From an uncultured Planctomycetales bacterium (lineage in GTDB: Bacteria > Planctomycetota > Planctomycetia > Pirellulales > S012-138): 30,583 bases of DNA. Every line of letters begins with the position of its first letter. Position 1 is the first letter of the stretch. The DNA lies in assembly GCA_937982665.1 (NCBI GenBank), contig CALJLD010000079.1, positions 1-30,583 on the forward strand. The letters are read 5' to 3'. Of this stretch, positions 15,018-23,652 are shown piece after piece. The position numbers and the translations under genes were made by a program. Under the pieces are notes generated by a model. It was not told the DNA's origin. It worked only from the letters and a program-made list of their open reading frames with translations, and did not search any database.

Positions 15018-18000
15018 ATGCGGATTCGCTGTCCAAACTGCCAGGCCGCGATGCAGACGCTCCCGGAAGACGGTGGTGACGGCAACTTCACTTGCCAGGC
15101 CTGCGGCAGCGAAATCAGTCTTGCGGACGAGACAACTGCGGCTGATACATCGCAGCCGCGCATGCTGGGCCACTTCCAATTGGTGCGCCAGGTCGGTCGC
15201 GGGGCGTATGGCAGTGTCTGGATGGCGTTCGACAACGAGTTGCAGCGCACCGTTGCCATTAAGACTCCTCGCAAAGGGGAACTCACGACGGCAGAGACCG
15301 AACAGTTCCTGCGCGAAGCCAGAGCCGCGGCGCAGCTCAACCATCCCAACATTGTGGCTGTGCACGAAATTGGCCGCCTTGATGAGCAGGTCTACATTGT
15401 CAGCGATTTTGTGCACGGCGCAACTCTGGCCGAATCCTTGGCTGTCGAGCAACCGGATGCTCGCGAAGCCGCCGAGTTGACGCGAAAGTTGGCGGATGCG
15501 TTGCATCACGCCCATTCGGCCGGAGTCGTGCATCGCGATTTCAAGCCAGGCAACGTGATGTTGGACGAGCATGGTGTGCCGCACATCATGGACTTCGGCC
15601 TTGCCAAGCGCGAAATCGGCGATGCCACAATGACCGTCGAAGGCAAGATTCTCGGCACGCCGAATTACATGTCACCGGAAAGCGCGCGAGGAGAAGGTCA
15701 TCGCGCCGATCGACGGACAGACATCTATTCGTTGGGTGTTGTCCTTTACCAACTGCTCACCGGCGAGTTGCCGTTTCGTGGCAGCCCGCAAATGCTGATC
15801 TTGCAAATCCTGCGAGACGAGCCACCCCCGCCGCGCAGACTGAATGCTCAGATCCCGCGTGATCTTGAGGTGATTTGTCTGCGCTGCCTGCAGAAACACC
15901 CCGATCGACGGTATCAAACCGCGCAAGAGGTGGCCGAGGATCTCGAGCGCTTCCTGGAAGGCAAACCGATTCGCGCGCGGCCAGTTGGTCGAATCGAACG
16001 GCTGATCCGTTGGACAAAGCGAAATCCTGGCATCGCCTCCTTGGCGGCAACCGTGCTCCTGCTGCTATCGGTTGTTGCGGTGGGGTCGACTGTCGCGGCG
16101 TTCTGGATTCAGGAGAAGAAAGAAGAAGCCGTTACGAGCCTGGATCGGGCGCTGGCTGCCGTGGATACCATGCTCAGCGAAGTGGCTTCCGACCGTTTGG
16201 TCGGCTCGCCATATATGGAACCGGTTCGCAAGCGGCTCCTGGAAGAAGCGCTCGCTTTTTACGAAGAGTTTCTCTCGGACAATCAAGATGACCCTCGGCT
16301 GCGTCGCGCGGTTGCGCGAGCGCAGATGCGCGTAGGCACAATCTACATGTGGTTGGGCGATTTCGATCAAGCCATCCATATGCTTGAGGAATCCGAGGCG
16401 TCGTCTGCCGAACTCGTGCAAGATTATCCCGGCGATACGGCACTGCAGCGCGAACTCGCGAGAGCAAGTTATTGGCGGGGGCGTGTTCATGCCTATCTGA
16501 GCGACGCATCACTCGCGGAGGAAGCCTTTGATAAAGCTTTGCAAATTCAGGAGCGAATCGCCCAGAACGAGGACGCACCACGCAGTTTGCGTTACGAGTA
16601 TTGCGATACCTTGCAGATGCTGGGCAAGCTGTTAATTCCAATACGCATGGACGAAGCGGAACAGCGGTTGCGGACTGCGTCGGAGATTTCCACGGAGTTG
16701 CTTGCCAGTGACGAAACCAACATTGAGTTTCGCTGGCAGCGCGCGGTCATTCTTCACAACCTGGGCCTGGCCGCATCGGATCGTGGAGATTGGGCTTCTA
16801 CGGAGCAGCACTACCTGGGATCCTTAAAGATCTGGCGCGAGATTCATGCACAAGAGCCGCTACCGGGCGCAATCAGCGGCTTGGCCAAAGTCTTGTCTGA
16901 CTTGGGCGTTTACTACTATTACGCTACGGATTTGGTCAAGTCCGAGAACCATTACAAGGAAGCACTGAACCTGGCTGAGAGTCTTGCCCAAAACTTCCCA
17001 GCCGTACCCGAGTATCAGAGCCACTTGGCGGTCTCCCACGGAAATCTCGCCTGGCTCTACACAAACACGGATCGGGATGAACAGGCAATCCAGCAGTTCT
17101 TGCGCGCAGTTGAAATCGTTGACGCATTGGCGACAAGGTATCCCGAAGTCGACGAATATGCATCGCGGCTGGCGAACATTCAAAACAACCTGGGCATTCA
17201 ATATTCGTCAAGCAATCAACCGGAGTTGGCAACTCAGCACTACCGCCAGGCCCTGTCTGTCCGAGAGTCACTGCTCGCCAATCATCCGGACAATGTTGAT
17301 TTCAAGAGCCAGGTCGCGGCAACCTTGCACAACATCGCCTGGATTCAACGCCAGGCCGAGAATGATTTCGTTGCCGCCGAAGAGAGTCTGACCCGTGCAT
17401 GTCGGCTGCAACAAGAGGCTGTTGATGCCAGTCCAGAGAAGTCCAGCTACCGTCAATTCCTCCGTAATCACTTGCATAGCCGAGGCATTGTTCGTAGGCG
17501 GTTGAAGAACTACGTGGGCGCTCTGGCCGATTTGGGTGCGGCAAGCTCTTATGCGGACGCACTTGTCGAGGAGATGACCGACAAGCGCGCAAATCGCAAC
17601 AACCAAATTGAGATCCGCCGCTTGTTGATTTGGTTGTTGGCCAATTGCCCAGAATCGTCGCTTCGTGATCCTGAACGGGGCGCGGAGCTTGCCGAGGAAA
17701 CGTTGCCGCTGACGAACGACAAAGCTCAACTATGGCTGCTGCACGCTCTCTGCGAGTACCGTCGCGAAAACTGGGAAAGCACCAAGGAACTGCTTTCAAA
17801 AGCGGCCGAAGCTCGCGGCGAAGCCAACGCTTATGATTGGGTGATTCTGGCCATGACCCATTGGCAGCAAAACCAGAAAGACACTGCGCGCAACCTGCTG
17901 GACGATGCCAAAACATGGCGAACGGAGACCAACCTGAATGACGCCAACTTTGAGGACCTGCTGGACGAAGCCGAGAATCTGATCGCGATTGCGGATACCG

Positions 18001-18029
18001 GCGGTGGCGGCCAGCATCCAGAAGATTGA
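15018..18029 (+). CDS. Ser/Thr protein kinase: zinc ribbon, kinase, TM helix, TPR tail
   Basis: This is a 1003-aa Hanks-type kinase. Residues 5-29 form a zinc ribbon (CPNC at 5-8, CQAC at 26-29). The kinase domain (about 53-314) has a Gly loop GRGAYGSV, ATP-binding Lys82 (VAIKTP), catalytic loop HRDFKPGN (172-179), DFG (192-194), the activation segment GTPNYMSPES and the motif DIYSLGVVLYQLLTG. All catalytic residues are intact. A basic stretch (RWTKRNPG) precedes one transmembrane helix (about 341-364). The remaining 630 residues are tandem TPR-type helices (for example LARASYWRGRVHAYLSDASL, HNLGLAASDRGDWASTEQHY), placed outside the membrane. This order is common in planctomycetes. The ATG at 15018 has GGGGG 5 nt upstream, so it is preferred over the ATG at 15006. 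The signal and substrates are unknown. Confidence 0.92.
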   Translation: MRIRCPNCQAAMQTLPEDGGDGNFTCQACGSEISLADETTAADTSQPRMLGHFQLVRQVGRGAYGSVWMAFDNELQRTVAIKTPRKGELTTAETEQFLREARAAAQLNHPNIVAVHEIGRLDEQVYIVSDFVHGATLAESLAVEQPDAREAAELTRKLADALHHAHSAGVVHRDFKPGNVMLDEHGVPHIMDFGLAKREIGDATMTVEGKILGTPNYMSPESARGEGHRADRRTDIYSLGVVLYQLLTGELPFRGSPQMLILQILRDEPPPPRRLNAQIPRDLEVICLRCLQKHPDRRYQTAQEVAEDLERFLEGKPIRARPVGRIERLIRWTKRNPGIASLAATVLLLLSVVAVGSTVAAFWIQEKKEEAVTSLDRALAAVDTMLSEVASDRLVGSPYMEPVRKRLLEEALAFYEEFLSDNQDDPRLRRAVARAQMRVGTIYMWLGDFDQAIHMLEESEASSAELVQDYPGDTALQRELARASYWRGRVHAYLSDASLAEEAFDKALQIQERIAQNEDAPRSLRYEYCDTLQMLGKLLIPIRMDEAEQRLRTASEISTELLASDETNIEFRWQRAVILHNLGLAASDRGDWASTEQHYLGSLKIWREIHAQEPLPGAISGLAKVLSDLGVYYYYATDLVKSENHYKEALNLAESLAQNFPAVPEYQSHLAVSHGNLAWLYTNTDRDEQAIQQFLRAVEIVDALATRYPEVDEYASRLANIQNNLGIQYSSSNQPELATQHYRQALSVRESLLANHPDNVDFKSQVAATLHNIAWIQRQAENDFVAAEESLTRACRLQQEAVDASPEKSSYRQFLRNHLHSRGIVRRRLKNYVGALADLGAASSYADALVEEMTDKRANRNNQIEIRRLLIWLLANCPESSLRDPERGAELAEETLPLTNDKAQLWLLHALCEYRRENWESTKELLSKAAEARGEANAYDWVILAMTHWQQNQKDTARNLLDDAKTWRTETNLNDANFEDLLDEAENLIAIADTGGGGQHPED

Positions 18030-18459
18030 GACACACCTTTTCAGCCGAGTGCCGGATTCGCAATTGGCCGCCTGGCAGGTGAGAGCCTCACATTGACGTT
18101 GGCGGGTGTCGAACCTTCTCCTCTGAGCAGGAAGGGGCGAAGCGGGAAACGGGAGGCCGTGGCCCTTTGGCGTTTTTGCCTTCGCCGATAGGCCGCCAGC
18201 CGCCTCCGCCAGTCGATTTCGGCCCGAAAGCGTTCGGCGGTCGCTAAGAGCCGCGTCTTGCTAGCAATGCGGCATTCTCGGCATTTCTGCCCATTTCTCG
18301 GGATATCTGCCGCGATTTCGTCCAAATCCGCCGGTCGGTGTCCGGTTTCGGCAGATTTTCAGGATTGTCACGTAACGCCGAGAGCCAAAGCCCGCTTGGC
18401 ACCCCAGTGAGGGAAACCAAATCACCTACAAAACACACGAAGCCACAAGGAAAAAGACA
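18030..18459. other. 430-nt gene-free region between kinase and PDZ/PGQQ gene
   Basis: No convincing ORF lies on either strand. A nested inverted repeat is visible: GCGGCA (18269-18274) with TGCCGC (18308-18313) around an inner GGCA-TTTC-TGCC hairpin, and two copies of ATT(T)CTCGG. A small GTGAG-AGC-CTCAC hairpin lies near 18079-18091. No intrinsic terminator for the kinase or clear promoter for the next gene was identified. Confidence 0.4.
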
Positions 18460-19407
18460 ATGTCCATCAACACGAAAATCACTGCTGGCATCTTGGCTCT
18501 GGCCGTCATCGCTGGCGTTTCCGTCCAAGCTCAAGCCCAATGCCACTCCGGCCGACCAGTCATTCACCGGCCAGTTCGCCATGCCCGCGTGCATGCGGCT
18601 CCATTTGTTCAAATCAAGCTCGGCATCAAAGGCAACATGTGCCACGAAGGCCTGCAACTGGTCTTTGTCGAGCCAGGCTCCTACGCTCACCAACTTGGTT
18701 TGCTGCCCGGCGACATCATTTTCGCCGTCAACCGCATTCGAATTCGCTGTGCCGACGATTACTTCAAAGGCCTCAACGCGGCTGCCTTCATTGATCGCGG
18801 CTTGTTGAAGATGGGCGTCATGCGTCCAAGTCCAATCGGACAACTGCAAACCGCCGTCATCAAAGCGGCTTTGCATCCGGAAATGATTGGCCCAACCGGC
18901 ATCGTCGCCGCGGCCCCAATCCAAGGTGCTGTTCCTGGTCAACCAATCGCTGGTGCTCCTGTTCAAGGTTTCCAAGGCCAACCCGGTCAGCAGATACCTG
19001 GTCAGCAGCTTCCCGGTCAACAAATCCCCGGTCAGCAGCTTCCTGGTCAACAGTTGCCTCCCGCCGCCGGTCAACAGATTCCTGGTCAGCAATTCCAAGG
19101 TCAACAAGTTCCCGGCCAACAGCTTCCTGGTCAGCAAATCCCTGGTCAGCAGCTTCCTGGTCAACAACTGCCGCCGGCTGCCGGTCAACAAGTTCCTGGT
19201 CAACAAGTTCCTGGTCAGCAGTTCCAAGGTCAAGCTGGTCAGCAACTGCCGCCGGGCCAGGCGTTCCCGGGACAGCAAGCTCAAGGACAACCCGGTCAAC
19301 AACTGCCGCCGGGACAGCAACTTCCGCCCGCCGCTGGTCAACAGCAACAGGGTCAAAACGTTCAAGGTTTCTCCGTCAGTCCTCAACTGCTTGGTCGTGC
19401 TGGCTAA
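18460..19407 (+). CDS. Secreted PDZ-like protein with elastin-like (L/I/V)PGQQ tail
   Basis: This is a 315-aa exported protein. A signal peptide (1-26, core ILALAVIAGVSV, cut after AQA) is followed by a short His-rich stretch (35-46). A PDZ-like domain (about 50-115) comes next: VQIKLGIKG, LVFVEPGSYAHQLGLLPGDII, FAVNRIRI. After a linker, residues 170-295 are almost pure pentapeptide repeats (L/I/V)PGQQ with variants FQGQQ and LPPAAGQQ. They are organised in a higher-order 38-residue unit (PPAAG at 200-204 and 238-242). Such PG-rich hydrophobic pentapeptides are typical of elastic or beta-spiral proteins; the elastic role is inferred. An AAGGA Shine-Dalgarno about 8 nt before the ATG supports the start, and a strong terminator follows. 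The long open frame on the opposite strand is a product of the repeat. Confidence 0.85.
   Translation: MSINTKITAGILALAVIAGVSVQAQAQCHSGRPVIHRPVRHARVHAAPFVQIKLGIKGNMCHEGLQLVFVEPGSYAHQLGLLPGDIIFAVNRIRIRCADDYFKGLNAAAFIDRGLLKMGVMRPSPIGQLQTAVIKAALHPEMIGPTGIVAAAPIQGAVPGQPIAGAPVQGFQGQPGQQIPGQQLPGQQIPGQQLPGQQLPPAAGQQIPGQQFQGQQVPGQQLPGQQIPGQQLPGQQLPPAAGQQVPGQQVPGQQFQGQAGQQLPPGQAFPGQQAQGQPGQQLPPGQQLPPAAGQQQQGQNVQGFSVSPQLLGRAG
18967..19344 (+). repeat. Coding pentapeptide repeat array (PGQQ)
   Basis: The array has about 24 units of 15 nt of the type CCTGGTCAGCAGCTT or CCCGGTCAACAAATC, encoding (L/I/V)PGQQ, with a 114-nt superunit repeated at least twice. Synonymous differences (CAG/CAA, CCT/CCC) are scattered among units, so the repeat is not brand new. 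It is prone to copy-number change by slippage or recombination. Units are contiguous and coding, so this is not a CRISPR array. Confidence 0.85.
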
Positions 19408-19461
19408 GCACAACCGGCTGATGTGACAAACACGTTACAAATCTCTCCCTCCCTAGACCGG

Positions 19462-19500
19462 CAACGGCCACCGCAAATTTCGCGGTGGCCGTTGTTTTTT
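19462..19500 (+). terminator. Strong intrinsic terminator after the PDZ/PGQQ gene
   Basis: A perfect 13-bp stem (19462-19474 with 19482-19494, core GGCCACCGC/GCGGTGGCC) has a 7-nt loop and is followed at once by six T. It lies 55 nt beyond the stop codon, so the exported-protein genes downstream need their own promoter. Confidence 0.93.
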
Positions 19501-19619
19501 GTTACACGCTGACAGAGTCGTGCGGATTAAGGCGGCGACGAATTGAACGCAGCAGGGAACTCTTCGCGAGGTCCTTTCGTCATATCCATAGAACCGCTTA
19601 TTGCACACAAATCCGCTGT

Positions 19620-19638
19620 CCAGGGTTGAACACCCTGG
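19620..19638 (+). promoter_or_regulatory. Leader hairpin just before the VWA gene ribosome site
   Basis: CCAGGGT (19620-19626) and ACCCTGG (19632-19638) form a perfect 7-bp stem with a 5-nt loop. It ends 8 nt before the GGAG Shine-Dalgarno (19647-19650) of the gene at 19657. It may protect the mRNA 5' end or modulate ribosome access; no function is proven. Confidence 0.4.
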
Positions 19639-19656
19639 CCGACTTTGGAGCTTCCC

Positions 19657-20916
19657 ATGCGTCGAACCTACTTGCCGGACAGTTTCGCCATTCTGCTTGC
19701 TCTCACTCTCTTAACAGCAGGCGTTGTTGCCCACGGCGAAACGCCACAATCCAGCCAGGACGGCGCAAAGCAGGAACTCACAAACGCGGTCGCGAACGAC
19801 GAAGACTCAGCCCAACAGCAGACTCAGCGCATCCAGATGGCCATTCTGCTGGATACCAGCAACAGCATGGATGGGCTGATCAATCAAGCCCGCGGACAAC
19901 TCTGGAAGATCGTGAACGAGTTTGCCACGGCCAAGGGCCCCAACGGGCAACTGCCTGATTTTGAAGTCGCCGTCTTCGAATACGGCAACAACTCGTTGGA
20001 TGAAGCCGGCGGACATCTTCGCATGGTCACGCCATTCACGGACGATCTCGATCTCGTTTCTCGTGACTTGTTCAACTTGACCACAAACGGCGGCCAAGAA
20101 TATTGCGGCCACGTACTGCAATCCGCGCTGGCCAAGTTGGAGTGGAGTCCATCTGACGATGATCTGAAGCTGGTGTTCATCGCCGGCAACGAACCCTTTA
20201 CGCAAGGTACCGTTGATCCCTACGAAATGGCGCAACAAGCGATTCAGCGCGGCATCACGGTCAACACCATCTTCTGCGGAGCCCAGGCCGAAGGCATCAA
20301 CACCGGTTGGCAAAAAGGCGCAGTCCTGGCCGATGGTTCATTCATCAACATTGATCAAAACGCGGCCGCCGTGGCAATCGAAACTCCGCAAGACAAGCGG
20401 CTTGCCGAACTGAGCGAGAAGATCAACACAACGTATGTCTTCTTCGGCACGGACGACGAACGCCGAGAGCGCAAGAGCTTGCAGCAAGGTCAGGATCAGG
20501 CGGCACGTCGCGGCGGACGTGGAGTTGCGGCCTCGCGTGCCACCGCCAAGGCTGGTCGTCTCTATCGCGCTCAAGATTTTGATCTCGCATCCGCCGTCAA
20601 GAGCGGAGACATCAAGTTGGAAGACATCAAACCGGATATGCTGCCGGAAGAGCTCCGAGACAAGTCGCAAGAAGAGATCGCCAAGTATCTGGAAGAGAAA
20701 TTGGCCGAACGCGCCAAGATCCAAGAGGAAATCGCCAAGCTGTCCGTGGAGCGAGAGAAGTTCATCGCGGAAGCTTCTGCCGCCAACGGCGACGCTGACG
20801 GCGACACGCTGCAATCCGCGGTGCTGAAAGCTGTTCACGATCAAGCGGCGCGCAAGAACATCAACTTTGACAAGCAAAACCAAGGTTCCGGCGGAAACGA
20901 CTCTGGCAAGAAGTAG
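19657..20916 (+). CDS. Secreted von Willebrand factor A-domain protein
   Basis: This is a 419-aa exported protein. The signal peptide is about 1-26 (AILLALTLLTAGVVA, cut before HGETP). A VWA domain (about 60-235) carries the MIDAS metal motif DTSNS (Asp66, Ser68, Ser70) and the strand KLVFIAGNEPF (171-181), where the usual third-ligand Asp is replaced by the NEP motif. The C-terminal third holds a charged helix (about 335-372, EEIAKYLEEKLAERAKIQEEIAKL) likely to form a coiled coil, then a Gly/Asn/Lys tail. VWA domains bind protein partners through a metal ion. The ATG at 19657 has GGAG 6 nt upstream and starts the signal peptide with MRRTY; the ATG four codons earlier is rejected. It is followed by a VIT-VWA gene 189 nt downstream. 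Confidence 0.88.
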   Translation: MRRTYLPDSFAILLALTLLTAGVVAHGETPQSSQDGAKQELTNAVANDEDSAQQQTQRIQMAILLDTSNSMDGLINQARGQLWKIVNEFATAKGPNGQLPDFEVAVFEYGNNSLDEAGGHLRMVTPFTDDLDLVSRDLFNLTTNGGQEYCGHVLQSALAKLEWSPSDDDLKLVFIAGNEPFTQGTVDPYEMAQQAIQRGITVNTIFCGAQAEGINTGWQKGAVLADGSFINIDQNAAAVAIETPQDKRLAELSEKINTTYVFFGTDDERRERKSLQQGQDQAARRGGRGVAASRATAKAGRLYRAQDFDLASAVKSGDIKLEDIKPDMLPEELRDKSQEEIAKYLEEKLAERAKIQEEIAKLSVEREKFIAEASAANGDADGDTLQSAVLKAVHDQAARKNINFDKQNQGSGGNDSGKK

Positions 20917-21049
20917 TCAAACTCCGCGCGATTGCTCGTGTCTTCACGAATGTCTGTGTAACGCGATAGCGACCGCCAACGTCAATCATGGGGCAGTCTG
21001 AAGTCGCGCAGCTAAAAGCGCTGAGCCGTTTAGAACTCGCAAACTCATC

Positions 21050-21075
21050 CGCGTATCCGTCAATTGAGATACGCG
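21050..21075 (+). promoter_or_regulatory. Leader hairpin upstream of the VIT-VWA gene
   Basis: CGCGTATC (21050-21057) and GATACGCG (21068-21075) make a perfect 8-bp stem with a 10-nt loop, 30 nt before the ATG at 21106 and 18 nt before its GAGGAAG Shine-Dalgarno. It may be an operator or an RNA leader element, similar in placement to the hairpin before the neighbouring VWA gene. Confidence 0.4.
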
Positions 21076-21105
21076 ACAAAACAACAGTTCGCAGAGGAAG
21101 AGACA

Positions 21106-23370
21106 ATGAATCGCAAGACAGTCGCATGCCCGTTGGCGTTGGCAATCGTCATCGCGCTGATTGGTGGAACCGGCGGCACGCTCGCCTGCTTTATGCGTTC
21201 CCCGCAACCCGTGCAGGTCTGGTTGGACCACATTGAGGTGGAGATCAACAATCAGGTCGCCCGAAAGACCTACAACTGCACGTTCAAGAATCCGAATCCG
21301 GTCGTCGTTACCGGCGCCACGTGCTACATGGAGCTTGAACCCGGCGCGCACGTTGAAGACATGCGCGTTGAAGTTGATGGTAAGGAGATGGTCGCCGAGA
21401 TCCTTGACGTCGATAAGGCCAAAGGTGTCTTCAATGACATGGTCGCTAAAGGGGGTTCGCCGGCGCTTTTGGAATACTACGGCAACCAACTCATCCAAAC
21501 GCAAATTCCGCGGATTGCGGCCAACGGAACAGTCAACGTCAAGCTGACGTATACCACAGTCCTGGATAACCGTGATGGACTAGTACGACTGCAAGTGCTG
21601 AACACCAACCCCAAGGCGTCCATGCAGAAGCTGCAAAGCGCCAGCGTCAAAGTCAGCGTCACCTCGGAAACGCCCATCAAGAACGTCTACTCGCCCACGC
21701 ACCCGATCGAAATCGATCACGAGCCGACTGACTGCGACGTTCGCGTCAATTGGAGCCAGGAAGACTATCTGCCCACTCATCCTTTCGTGCTGTATTACCA
21801 GCTCGCCGAATCCAAGTTCGGCGCGCAAATCCTCGCCCATCGCGAGAACGGTGACGACGGGCACTTCCTGCTGATGCTTTCGCCCACCATGGGCGATGGC
21901 GCGGATGCCGTGACCGAGGACCAAATCCTGCCCAAGGACATTGTGTTTTGCGTTGATCGCTCCGGCTCCATGCGAGAAGGCAGCAAGATGGAGCAGGCCA
22001 AGGCCGCGCTCCGCTATTGCGTGCAAAACCTGCGACCGGAAGATCGCTTCAACATTGTGGACTTCAGCACAGGCGTTCACGCGTTCCAGGACACCAGCCT
22101 GGCTCCCGTCAACAAGGACACGCTCACCAAGGCCGCTCGATACATTGAGAACTTCGCCCCAGGCGGAGGCACCGCCATCCACGATGCCCTTACGCAATCG
22201 CTGGATTTCCTCAATGAGGACGGGCGACTCAAGATGATCCTCTTCGCCACCGACGGCATGCCCACCATCGGCGAAAGCGACGCTGACAAGATTCTCGCCA
22301 GCATTGATCGTGCGAATGAAGAGGACGTGCGAATCTTCGTCTTTGGCGAAGGCTACGACGTCAACACCAAGCTGCTGGACTTTCTGGCCATCAACCATCG
22401 CGGCGAAGCCGACTACATCCTCCCGGAGGAAGATATCGCCGAGAAGATCAGCCGTTTCTATGACCGCGTTGGCTCGCCGGTCATGACGGATCTGGAGATC
22501 AACATTGACGGCGTTGGCGCGACGGATGTTTATCCTCGCAAGGTCAAAGACGTCTTCCGCGGCGAACAAGTGTTGGTCTTCGGCAAGTATCGTGGTGTGG
22601 GCAAACACACGGTGGAATTGACCGGAGTTGTTGGTGGGGAGCGAAAGTCCTTCACCTACGATTTGGAATTCCCCGAGTCCACTGATGAAAAGCACAGTTT
22701 TGTGCCAAGGCTTTGGGCCGGACAGAAGGTTGATGCACTCATCAGCGAAGCGCGCGCGGCTGGCGCCAATCCGCCGCAAGAGTTGATTGATGACATCGTC
22801 TATCTCGCCACGCGATACGGGATTGTCACGCCGTACACCAGTTTCCTGATGGCGGATGACCTTGTCGCCGGTAATGGACAGCCGGGCATCCCGTTGCCTG
22901 CCATGCGGGGGGGAGCATTCCGACAAGACTTGCAGCTCAAGCTGGCTGATATGGATAACGCCGGAGCTGGTGGCGGCGGTGGAAGTTTTGGTGGAGGCGG
23001 GCAGGGCGGAGCCGTGACAGCATCAAAGAATTCCGCGGAGGATAAACGCGGCATGCAACAAAGTGGTGGCGCTTCATCGTTTTACGGTCGCGCCGAGCGT
23101 GAAATGCGCAAGTACGGCAAAGAAGGATCCGCCTTGACCGCCGTCCGCTACATCGGTTCGCGAACATTTTATCGTGCGGCCGAGCGCTGGTACGAAAGCG
23201 AATTCGATCCGGAACAGGCAAAAGAGATTGAGAAGGTTGACGTTCGTTCGCAAAAGTACTTTGACTTGCTCGGCGAACATACGGAAATCGCCAAGTTCCT
23301 GGCCTTGGGCAACGTCACACTCAAAGTTGGCGACGCCTGGTACGAGATTGTTGAAACACCCGCCAAATAG
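21106..23370 (+). CDS. Secreted VIT-VWA domain protein
   Basis: This is a 754-aa exported protein of the inter-alpha-trypsin-inhibitor-heavy-chain type. A signal peptide ends near Cys28 (GGTLAC); the context is not a perfect lipobox, so lipidation is uncertain. A VIT domain (about 35-165) shows VEINNQVARKTYNCTFKNP and ALLEYYGNQLIQTQIP. The VWA domain (about 277-460) has a complete MIDAS: Asp284-x-Ser286-x-Ser288 in DRSGSM, Thr356 in GGGTAIHD and Asp383 in FATDGMP. The family motif YLATRYGIVTPYTSFL follows (567-582), then a Gly-rich hinge (620-636, GGGGGSFGGGGQGG) and a C-terminal domain unique to this type. The ATG at 21106 has GAGGAAG 5 nt upstream; the longer frame from 21064 lacks a ribosome site. 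Metal-dependent adhesion or scaffolding at the cell surface is likely. It ends in a clear terminator. Confidence 0.93.
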   Translation: MNRKTVACPLALAIVIALIGGTGGTLACFMRSPQPVQVWLDHIEVEINNQVARKTYNCTFKNPNPVVVTGATCYMELEPGAHVEDMRVEVDGKEMVAEILDVDKAKGVFNDMVAKGGSPALLEYYGNQLIQTQIPRIAANGTVNVKLTYTTVLDNRDGLVRLQVLNTNPKASMQKLQSASVKVSVTSETPIKNVYSPTHPIEIDHEPTDCDVRVNWSQEDYLPTHPFVLYYQLAESKFGAQILAHRENGDDGHFLLMLSPTMGDGADAVTEDQILPKDIVFCVDRSGSMREGSKMEQAKAALRYCVQNLRPEDRFNIVDFSTGVHAFQDTSLAPVNKDTLTKAARYIENFAPGGGTAIHDALTQSLDFLNEDGRLKMILFATDGMPTIGESDADKILASIDRANEEDVRIFVFGEGYDVNTKLLDFLAINHRGEADYILPEEDIAEKISRFYDRVGSPVMTDLEINIDGVGATDVYPRKVKDVFRGEQVLVFGKYRGVGKHTVELTGVVGGERKSFTYDLEFPESTDEKHSFVPRLWAGQKVDALISEARAAGANPPQELIDDIVYLATRYGIVTPYTSFLMADDLVAGNGQPGIPLPAMRGGAFRQDLQLKLADMDNAGAGGGGGSFGGGGQGGAVTASKNSAEDKRGMQQSGGASSFYGRAEREMRKYGKEGSALTAVRYIGSRTFYRAAERWYESEFDPEQAKEIEKVDVRSQKYFDLLGEHTEIAKFLALGNVTLKVGDAWYEIVETPAK

Positions 23371-23408
23371 TTTGACAAGGGTTTTTGACGGAAGTTAAGA
23401 ACTTTCAC

Positions 23409-23446
23409 GGTTGGCCATTCCAAAGTGGGGATGGCCAATCGTTTTT
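23409..23446 (+). terminator. Intrinsic terminator after the VIT-VWA gene
   Basis: A 13-bp stem with two G-U pairs (23409-23421 with 23428-23440, core TTGGCCAT/ATGGCCAA) has a 6-nt loop and is followed by GTTTTT. It sits 39 nt after the stop codon. It also overlaps the 5' end of the longest open frame of the next gene, showing that frame starts too early. Confidence 0.85.
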
Positions 23447-23652
23447 GGCAAGAATCGCGAGACTTTGCCGCATTGCCGCGGACCGAATGCCAGATCAATG
23501 TGCCTTCCCAACCGCCGGCGCGTTATAACGGAACGAGCAAGAAATCCACGTTTCGCGGCAACAAGAACGTAAGTCTTGCTGGCATCATCAGGCTGCAAAC
23601 AAGCCTGCGACCGACCAACATTTACCCACATCCCAAAGCTGGGGTCCGCACG

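Noticed and set aside
18967..19344. Short tandem repeats that could suggest a CRISPR array or minisatellite
   Set aside because: Units are 15 nt, contiguous, in frame and coding, with no spacers and no cas genes nearby.
18244..19413. A 389-codon open frame on the minus strand opposite the PDZ/PGQQ gene
   Set aside because: Its protein is a monotonous Leu/Thr/Arg repeat that mirrors the PGQQ repeat. The plus-strand gene has a signal peptide, a PDZ-like domain, a Shine-Dalgarno and a terminator.
21580..22926. A 448-codon open frame on the minus strand inside the VIT-VWA gene
   Set aside because: It lies antisense to conserved VIT and VWA motifs and shows no recognisable domain; long antisense frames are common at this base composition.
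23425..23652. N-terminal extension of the giant propeller protein
   Set aside because: It overlaps a clear terminator of the preceding gene, has no ribosome site, and would bury the signal peptide about 95 residues into the protein.
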